From Tilletiaria anomala UBC 951 (Eukaryota > Basidiomycota > Exobasidiomycetes > Georgefischeriales > Tilletiariaceae): a stretch of 64,000 bases of DNA. Under the pieces are notes generated by a model, which searched no databases, was not told where the DNA came from, and saw nothing but the letters and a program-made list of their open reading frames with translations. Positions 56,677-64,000 of the stretch are shown in pieces. Where the stretch lies: positions 1-64,000 of the forward strand of contig NW_013547005.1 of assembly GCF_000711695.1 (NCBI RefSeq), in the 5' to 3' direction. Each line of letters opens with the position of its first letter. Position 1 is the first letter of the stretch. Made by a program: the position numbers and the translations under genes.

Positions 56677-57586
56677 ATGCTCCTCAAGAACATTGCCGCC
56701 CTCTTTTTCACCGCTGCGGCCGTCTCGCAGCCGGTTCTTTCCACCATCATCGTCACCCAGCCTGTTGCGTGAGTACGCGTCCGCTTCGACACCTCCTCAT
56801 CGAACCGGGTGCCTCGTGCTGGAGTTCAACTTTTAGAGGCCTAAGGTGCAAGGAGGAGCTTTGGGCGGCACGCCAGGAAAATAGTTGTGCTGTTCCACTG
56901 GGAACATGGGACAATGGAAGTCCAGGATCAAACATTTTTACTACTTCAGCCCCTAGGCTAGGGCAGGAAGCGCATCAGCGTCGGGCAGCTCACTGACCTT
57001 CTTGGCCTCCCGCCTCTTTTACAGTTCGACCAACGGAAAGGGCGGGCAAAAGCTGTCGATCGAGTGGAACGACGACGGTAAGTCGCCCAAGCTCAGCAGC
57101 GACTGGGGCAGGATCAACATCTTCCTTGCCACTGGCAGCCAGAATGTACAGTTCAAGCTGGAACAGCTCGCGACGAACCTCGCGCCGGGCCTGACGTCGT
57201 TCCGCCCGACAATCTCGAAGAATGCCGGTCCGAACGCGATCAAGGAGTACTTCCTCCGCTTCGAGGGGACCAAGCTGCAGGCAAACGGCATCCCGCCGAT
57301 GGCCTTCTCGGCCCGCTTCACGCTCACCGGCATGTCCGGCTCCTTCAATTCGACCATCATGAGCGCCAATAACGGTGCCACAGACCCCGTCACGGCCCTC
57401 GTGCCCACATTGACAAGCAGCAGTCTGAGCACGGCTCGCTCGACGCCCACCACATCCGCCAGCACCGGGCCCAGCTCCAACAGGTCCAACTCCACCTCGG
57501 CTGCCGCCCTCGCCGCTCCCGGCGTCGATGCGCTCGCACTCGGCCTCAGCGGCGCCATCGCCATCGCCGGCGCTGCGCTCTTCTAA
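56677..57586 (+). CDS. KNH/Kre9-like Ser/Thr-rich GPI-anchored cell-wall protein
   Basis: Two exons (56677-56768, 57025-57586) encode 217 residues. A signal peptide (M-L-L-K-N-I-A-A-L-F-F-T-A-A-A-V) covers about residues 1-22. The domain begins with I-I-V-T-Q-P-V-A, then L-S-I-E-W-N-D-D-G, I-N-I-F-L-A-T-G and Y-F-L-R-F-E-G, the pattern of the Kre9/Knh1 N-terminal (Ser-Thr-rich GPI-anchored) family. Residues 135-190 are Ser/Thr-rich, likely O-mannosylated, and the protein ends in a hydrophobic stretch (about 198-217) expected of a GPI-addition signal. Such proteins reach the plasma membrane or wall; family members take part in beta-1,6-glucan assembly, though this is unproven for the short GPI forms. 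The intron is 256 bases, far longer than its neighbours' introns, and holds two potential hairpins. An antisense frame of 215 codons overlaps but is a shadow. Confidence 0.85.
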
Positions 57587-58622
57587 TCGACAAGAAAAGC
57601 GACATTCCACCCCCTGCACTGCGCCGCCCTCGCTCACAAATGGACACTTCTACACCGCCGTTACTACGGAACACTTGACAATTGGGGCGAAGTGGAGGGC
57701 GCAAAAAACGTTTTGATGATATCTATGGGAACTGTCGCAATTTCACACATACACATACGCTAGATCACCCGAGCGCGGAGCGGTGTCGGCGTCGCCATGG
57801 GCATTATTCCATGCGCGCGTGCAATATGATGTCGCGTCCGCCGCCGCCAACATCTGCATCATCAACATCACCATCCGTCACCAACATCCGTTATCAGCAT
57901 CACTGCCAACTCTTTCAATGTAGCATTCGTGTATCTCACTCGCATGTTTTTCACTTTCTTTCCGACTTTCGCCCACCGGTGCCGCCTTCCTCCATCAGGT
58001 CGTCTGCCCACTTTCCTTTTCGTCCTCGTTCTCGGCCTCGAACTGGGTCTCGCCTCACCTCACCTCGTCTCGCAAGCACATACGTGGGCTTTTCCTTCCG
58101 CTCCTCGTCAAATGAAGTGCGCAGGAGTCGACTTGCATGGGCATACGTTACGTGCGCGTGCAGGTATGTATGTATGTAACGGCAGCAGCTGGCTCTCTGC
58201 GCGCATAAAGGCATGCTCCTTCGCACTGTCCTACACATTCCTCTCCTCCCTGTTCGTCATTGTTGTGGTCAGCGAGCAAGATAATGTAGACCGCTTCTCC
58301 CATTGAAGTTATCGGCCTGCCCGCACCGCTTCGTTTACCGGTCGGAATCGCCCTCGCGTTGATACACTCATCCTGATTAGCGTGCCACCACGTCTTGTTC
58401 AGTCTTATTTCTTCATCTTCCCTGGTGCTACGGCCGAGGTAAAGTACTGGAATCATGTCCATTCAAGGCAAAAATGGCTGGGGCATGTTCCATCTTGTGC
58501 ATAGGTGAGTATGTACACGGTCCCAAAATGCTCCCGATTAGACATGACTGAACCTGTGAGAGAAATGAACGATAAGCGCCTACGACAAAAGGCCCCTCTT
58601 CGTGGCTCTGTCTCCCATGACA
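57587..58622. other. Intergenic, convergent 3' ends
   Basis: About 1 kb between the GPI-protein stop and the xylulokinase stop. It has CA- and TATG-type short repeats (57744-57760, 58163-58178) and pyrimidine-rich tracts. No gene was recognised. Confidence 0.5.
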
Positions 58623-61507
58623 TCAGTTCTGCACGCCTTGTTCCGAGATTGAGGCCTGCACGGCGCGCTGCTCTAGCGCCTGCCACCACTGCACGCGGCG
58701 CGCGTACATCGCCGTGCGCTCCTCCCGCGGCGATGCCACGACCACGACGCCCTCTTGCGCATCGACCTCCTCATCCTCGTCGTCGAGCGCAGACTCAAAC
58801 GCGGACGCTGAAGCAGTAGCGTCCGCGGATGTCATGCCCAAGAAGCCACCGAGGCGCGCAGCACCACCCGCGCCGCCCATGGCTGTCGCAGTGCTGTTCG
58901 TTGTGAGCGTCGACGCGGCAGAGACGTTAGAGCTGAAAGAGGAGATGTGCATGCGCTTGGCGATGCGGCGGCGCAGCCGGCGGATATGCTTGCTTTCGCT
59001 GACCATATTTTCGAAAGAGATATCCTTGCGCGTCGGCATTGTGGCTTCTGTTGCGGATTCATGGCCGTCCGTAGTCGTGCTGTGGCCGTGCTTCATGGCG
59101 TGCTGTGCGTTGAACAGGCGCATGTATGCCCACTTCGCCTTGTAAGCCGCGGCGACGCTGCACGAGTTAAAGTCCGCGTTCTTCTTGTTGGCCTTCTTCA
59201 CATTCACACTGACCTTCTTGCTAAAGTCGTCGGTGATCGCTGCGACACCGTGATTGTCCCCATCAGCATCAGCATCGTCCTGGTCCTGGTCCTCGACGAA
59301 AGGCTTGCACACTTCGCAGCCGAGCACGTCCGAGAGCGTCTGGATGATCGAAAGGTTGGCTGCTGCACCGCCGACAGCAAAGACGCGTTTCAGTGTCGCA
59401 GGTGCCTCCGGTGCTGTTGCGCCGCCGTGCCCATTCGTTTTGGATGAAGCAGAAGCGCAGTCCTTGTGCTGCTCGGATGCGAGAATGCCGCTGGACCGCA
59501 CGCGGTAGTTGAGGAACTGCGACTGCAAGATGACCGGTGCATTGGTCTTCGGATCCTCGAATTCCCGCACTTCACGCGCCATGTCCGCCTGTAATGATGA
59601 AGAGCCATCCACGACGAAGCGCTGAACTTTGTACGCTCCAGAAGGGATGATGTCCGGCCTGTACCAGTAGAAGCCCATGGCGTCCTTTTGCCTCCCATCT
59701 TCGGTCGAGTGAAGGTTTGTGCTGGACTCTACGGCTTGATTGAACTGATCCCATGACTTATTGAAATACTGATCTCGGACATTCTCACGAGCGAGGGAGC
59801 CATCTGTGAAGCAATGTTTTCCCGTCAGAAAGCTGCCATCGCGTCAGTAGAGTGTACATGCTGTACATGCACTCACTTTTGTATACCAGCATGGCAAAAT
59901 ATCGAAGCTTGTTGCCATTGTTGCCGTTGCTGCTTTCAGACGAGGAGAGGTGCCCTGCCTCTAGTTCATCTTTACTCCGCGATACCAGTTGTGCGGGGTG
60001 CGCAAAGGTGTGGAATTCCGGATGCGGGTTGTAGGACGAGGTGGAGACAAGGATAGTGTCCGAGGTGCCTAGCGAGACGAGGCCTTCATTATCGCCCACT
60101 GTATAAAAGGCGACGAATTGAGCACAATGCCTGCAGCGACACAGGGTGCACCGAGTACTCACACACAAAGGACAGGTAGGTAGCCGGATTGTCACCTGTT
60201 CCAGGCGCCACGACACAGTCTTTAGGGAAGCCATAACGTTTCCTGAACCACCTCCCAATGTGCCCGACCACACGACCGTTGTCGCTCTCTACGACGCCAA
60301 GCTTCCTCTTGAGCTCCTTCGCCTTGGGGCCCAACTGTTGCTTCTCGCCTCCCTCGGCGCCTTGTTCTCCGGCGACGAATGCGAGAAGCTTCTCGTTCCA
60401 CCCGCGTTCCGGCCTGCTCATATCTCAGAGGTTCATGCCGCACGCGTCGCTCTCGTCGATGCCGTTGATTTCACCGTCCGCACAGAGGAGGGTGGTTATA
60501 AAGCTACTAACGAGCGAAATGCGATCTGTCGCTTCGTATGCGTCCGGTTCAACTCGTCGAAAGCGTGCAATCTGTGGGCCTGTGAAGCGCTCGTGTGCCC
60601 TACTGCCCGTCAGACGAGCTAACTCGGTTGCTCCGCCGACACAGGCTTCCATCTCCCTGCATTCTGAGCTCGTGCTGCTGTCCTGCCAGTTGGGAATAAT
60701 TTGACGAGAGAAGGCCCACGCGTCGAGTTGCTCCACGAGCCGTTTCTTGTAGTCAAGTGTGCTGAGCAAAGAGCTGGCCTCGTGGCTCCAGTAGACGCTG
60801 GCGTGCTGCTGCCCTGCAGCGCTAACGCCTCGTACGCGGTGCGTAGGCCAGCGCTTCTCCTTGATGCGGTCGCACAGCATGTCCAGCGCTTCGACACACA
60901 TTAACACGGGCGAGTGCACCTCACCAGTTCCCTCGGGGCCCGTCAGCGTCCCGCCTTGGGTCGAGTAGTGCGGCAGGTCCCTGTCAAAGCGTACTTCGAG
61001 CTCGGCGAGCACTTCGAGCGCCGAGTCGAGCAGCGAGCATTTCAGCGCTTGCGTCGAGCAGTCTAAGCCGAGGAAGAGCGGCTCCCCCTCGTCCTCATCA
61101 TCATTGTGACCTGCGCCGCTCTCGGAGCCAGCCGATGGCAGGCTCGCCAAGCTGCTGTGGGAGCTGGAGCGCGAAAGCGTCGCTTGGATCTGCAGCGCAA
61201 AGAACGGATTCTGATCGGCCAAAGGAATGGAGCCGGTGAAGAGGGCATCAGAGCGGGGGGTGAAGGGCGGGGGAGGGAGGCGGGATGTGCAGATGCAAAG
61301 GCGGCGCAATGGCAGACTGCCTGCGCGGTGTTTCGGTCGGCGACATGGTAGCCCCTTGTGGTTGCCTTCATCAACACAAAGGCCTTGGTTGTATGGAAGC
61401 GAAAGAGTGCGCGGCGTTGAAGGGTGGAGAGAGAAAGAGAGAGGCGATGGCGAAGCACTAGGTTTCGCTCGTCGTACATATATATATATACAAACCCCGC
61501 TCTCCAA
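58623..61507 (-). CDS. XKS1: D-xylulose kinase, interrupted by one in-frame TGA
   Basis: Three exons on the minus strand (61507-60163, 60098-59877, 59803-58623). FGGY-kinase motifs are F-L-G-L-D-C-S-T-Q-A-L-K, G-Q-Q-H-A-S-V-Y-W, P-N-W-Q-D-S-S-T, L-T-G-S-R-A-H-E-R-F-T-G, T-G-D-N-P-A-T, V-S-L-G-T-S-D-T and N-G-S-L-A-R-E. The enzyme phosphorylates D-xylulose to xylulose-5-phosphate, feeding pentose catabolism into the pentose phosphate pathway. A TGA at 60427-60425 falls between G-M-N-L and D-M, where yeast Xks1 has a tyrosine; the frame is otherwise open to the end, with no intron that could remove it. The true start is unclear: the frame is open to an ATG at 61507, but a TATA run at 61478-61490 lies inside it, so the start is probably further downstream or in a small spliced exon. 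The C-terminus has a 150-residue extension compared with yeast. Confidence 0.85.
61478..61490 (-). promoter_or_regulatory. Candidate TATA box of the xylulokinase gene
   Basis: An alternating AT run about 280 bases upstream of the first conserved kinase codons; the position suits the core promoter of the minus-strand gene. No transcript evidence is available. Confidence 0.4.
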
Positions 61508-62738
61508 TGGATACCTGAGCCGGGAGTCAAATGCTCGTGGCTTCGTCTACCCCTCCGCAAACAGAACCGACGCAACAAATCACGACCACCTTTCCCTTGT
61601 CGGATATTTCGAACAAGCCCAACACCGATATCCACGACCGCAACCCTCAAGGGGCTTTGCCGTGCCCTACCCTACCCCAGCCTACATGGGTTCTCTCTCC
61701 AGCACACACGAGAGCCGTCCGTCGCCCTCTCCGCATCACTTCCCCTTCTCCAGGCTTCTCCACAGAAGATGAGAGACAGAGAAACGCACTTCAAGTCAGG
61801 TCTCAACTTGGGGAGAGGCCGTCACTAGCAGGTCACTGATCACCGGCTCGCTCGCTCCCCAGTCTCTCTTCTCGCGTGGCAGACAGTTGCGCCCTCGGCA
61901 ATCTCTCTCTCGTGGGAACCAGCGCACTAACTTCAGTGCTTTATTCAGCAAAGCGGTGGCAGCCAGGCGCCGACGAGAACGGTGCACGTGACCCATATTT
62001 CGAGAACTAGGTTGTCTCTCTGTACCTGTCTCAACCCTCAGACCGTTTTGTGCTGCGCTCCTGCTGCAACCTCATACTAGGTAACGCATGCATACAAAGG
62101 GTGCGCAGTGCTTATTCGATACAATTCTTCATCATATGTACATACTACCAGGAGAGCAGGTGGAAAGTGGAAGCGAAGGGGCAAGCCGGGAAGGGAGGTA
62201 GTGAAGGCAATGGAAAGCGGTCACGCGCAGAGCATGAATCGGTGCTCAGCACGATGGCAATTCAGGCAATTCTTCTACCTCCCTGCCCGGCTTGCCCCTT
62301 CCCCTCCACCGATAGTCTAAGTACACAATGCATGCTTCGACCAAACGTATCTTGCTTCTCTCTGTCTAGCATGATGGTTTGTTAAAAGTACTTCAAATCG
62401 GCGCGAGCAACAGGTGGATGCATTTGCAAGGCATGAGCCTTCGCGGACTCGGGAAGCGCAAGACCGAGCCCGAAATGAGACCCCGCTGATGACGCCTCCG
62501 AATCATCCGAACGCAGCGAGACTACTAGCCCTTTATGGCCGTATAGTGCGACAAGCTATGCACCAACAGGCACCGACTGGATACTTTGACTACCTATGCT
62601 ATCGTCTTCTAACCTATAATTAGATGCTTTCTGCGGCAGTATTGGCCCGCTGATTGTTCCGCCACAGATGTCTCGTGCCACGAGGCAGCATCAGGCTGAA
62701 TTAGTGTAATGGATTCCTTCTATGCATATCCCAAAGTA
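61508..62738. other. Intergenic region with a long inverted repeat
   Basis: About 1.2 kb upstream of xylulokinase and downstream of the histidinol-phosphate aminotransferase. There is no convincing coding frame. It contains the inverted repeat at 62175-62301. Confidence 0.5.
62175..62301. repeat. Long inverted repeat, 27-base arms with one mismatch; candidate hairpin RNA locus
   Basis: The left arm 62175-62201 (starts GAAGGGGCAAGCC) pairs with the right arm 62275-62301 at 26 of 27 positions, with a 73-base loop. A further six pairs (62159-62164 with 62305-62310) are possible after a bulge. The loop contains GGCAATTCA/GGCAATTCT as a near-tandem. Transcribed from either strand, it would fold into a stem long enough for an RNase III enzyme. 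It could equally be the termini of a small degenerate inverted-repeat element; no target-site duplication was seen. Confidence 0.8.
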
Positions 62739-64000
62739 TCAAGCCAACAGTTCCCTCATAAGCTCAACGCATGTCTTGTTCTCCTCTTCTGTGCCGACCG
62801 TGATCCTCAAGGCGCCATCGCAGCCAAGCTCTTTACTCCGATCCCTGACGACCAGCCCATTTTGCTCGGCCATGGCTTTGTACACCTTGCCTGCCCGCGC
62901 ACTGTCTGGGCGAGCACCCGGCTCTGAGCGCGGTCGATCGAGCACGACAGCGAGCAGGAAGTTCGCTTCGTTGTTGCCCAGGATCGGCCCGATGGACGGG
63001 ATCGCCTGCAGATCCCGTGCCAGCCGGTCGCGGTTAGCAAGAAGCGTGCGAATGTTGGCGTGCATCTTGTCCAACCCTGGGTCTGAGAGCGCCAAGCTAG
63101 CAAGATGAGCGGTGGGCACCGAGATGTTGTACGGTGCTTTGGTATTGTTGAGGATCTGTATCAATGGCGGTTGCGCGTACGCGATGCCAAGGCGGATCGC
63201 GGCAAGGCCAAATGCTTTGGATAAGGTCTGTGTCACGATCACGTTTGCGTAGGAGTGTACCAGCTCCACAGCGGATACTGGCACTTCCGAGGTCGGCGAC
63301 CGAGCGCCGAAACGAGCCTCCTCCTCGGCAAAGTCGATGTAAGCTTCATCGACTACGACTAGACCAGACCAATCGGGGAAGTCAAGAATCCGCTGAATGG
63401 ATGAGATGGAAAGCAGTGTGCCCGTTGGGTTGCCAGGAGAACACAAGAAGAGAATCTTGATCGATGGGTCCGCACGAAGATTCTCCAGGACCTTCGTAAT
63501 GGAAGTGAGGGGATCCAGGGTCAGCAGACGTTGGGGGAAATAGAACCACAGCCATCAATGTGCGTGCGCACCTTGTCCGTGTCAAGACTAAAGCGCTGCT
63601 TCTCCTCTCCTGCCGGCACATCCACTCGCAGTGGAATCTTAACGACTTCCAGGTCATTGACAGCTGCACAGACACAGTACATGCCGTATGTTGGCGGGCA
63701 GATTGCGATCTTGTCCTTGCCCGGTCGCCCGACGACGCGCTGAATCAGGTCGAGTACCTCATCGGAGCCTACACCGAGAAATACGTACGAGTCGTCCGGC
63801 ACACCGCGCAGGGACGCTAAGCGAGGCTTAATGTTGTAGAGAGAAGGGTCAGGATACCGGTGCAGCGCAAGCGTATCTGCCGCGCCCGCGCCGTTGATCG
63901 GTGTTGCCATGCCATTCTGTGTTCCAGCCTGTGCTTGGGCAGACGATGACAATGATGCGAGAGCTTGGTGAGGGACCGATGCTCCCTCAGGCAAACAGTG
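62739..64000 (-). CDS. HIS5: Histidinol-phosphate aminotransferase (5' end outside window)
   Basis: Two exons are visible on the minus strand: the window edge to 63572, and 63491 to 62739. The frame continues past base 64000, so the N-terminal start is missing. Class II aminotransferase motifs are L-H-R-Y-P-D-P, V-G-S-D-E-V-L-D-L, C-P-P-T-Y-G-M-Y, C-S-P-G-N-P-T-G, V-V-D-E-A-Y-I-D-F and T-Q-T-L-S-K-A-F-G-L-A, whose lysine binds pyridoxal phosphate. R-I-T-V-G-T-E-E-E-N lies near the end. It converts imidazole-acetol phosphate to histidinol phosphate in histidine synthesis. The 80-base intron (donor GTGCGC, acceptor ACGAAG) is needed: without it a stop follows soon after, and with it S-L-D-T-D-K-V-L-E-N-L-R-A-D-P is rebuilt. 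An Ala/Gln-rich insert sits before L-H-R-Y-P. Confidence 0.93.

Noticed and set aside
57019-57637. Two long antisense frames over the GPI-protein gene
   Set aside because: They overlap a gene with clear signal peptide, domain and GPI tail; composition looks like reverse complement of coding DNA.
63521-63580. Apparent early stop in histidinol-phosphate aminotransferase
   Set aside because: An 80-base intron with donor GTGCGC and acceptor ACGAAG removes it and rebuilds the conserved family sequence.
1-64000. tRNA, rRNA, CRISPR and riboswitch candidates
   Set aside because: No B-box-like sequence with a matching cloverleaf, no repeat-spacer array and no known riboswitch core was found by eye on either strand.

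Overview
The window is nuclear DNA of a basidiomycete fungus, most likely in the smut lineage (Ustilaginomycotina); that placement is an inference from gene content and style, not a database match. The genes are moderately GC-rich and closely packed on both strands. Their introns are mostly 46-105 bases, with GTGAGT-like donors and CTGAC/CTAAT-like branch sites. The exon models below were built by hand; for each multi-exon model that could be closed, the summed exon length is a multiple of three.

Layout. 0-7.8 kb: the last exon of a 3-hydroxyacyl-CoA dehydrogenase (+), ribosomal protein eL6 (+), the mitochondrial RNA factor PET127 (-, seven exons) and a Derlin (+). 7.8-12.6 kb: a gene-poor, partly AT-rich island containing a decayed Ty3/gypsy-type retroelement. 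12.6-28.4 kb: a Zn2Cys6 regulator (+), the octanoyltransferase LIP2 (-), a seven-exon Dicer (+), the proteasome alpha subunit PRE5 (-) and an AtuA-family protein (+). 28.7-42 kb: an orphan basic protein (+), a 1600-residue alpha/beta hydrolase (-), a NIP30/FAM192A-family protein (+), the FACT subunit POB3 (-) and a TVP38/TMEM64 membrane protein (-). 42.6-64 kb: V-ATPase subunit d (+), a large UBA- and UBC-domain E2 enzyme (-), a 1792-residue multi-spanning membrane protein of unknown function (+), a KNH-like GPI-anchored wall protein (+), D-xylulose kinase (-) and histidinol-phosphate aminotransferase (-, running off the right edge).

Most genes are housekeeping genes without an operon-like relationship. 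The items most worth following are: (1) PRE5, whose start codon stands alone before an intron and is followed by an 8-base microexon; (2) a complete Dicer gene with, 38 kb away, an intergenic inverted repeat (27-base arms, one mismatch) that could fold into a Dicer substrate; (3) an in-frame TGA inside an otherwise intact xylulokinase; (4) the unnamed giant membrane protein and the E2 with N-terminal UBA and Cys-rich segments. No tRNA, rRNA, CRISPR array or intact transposon was recognised.
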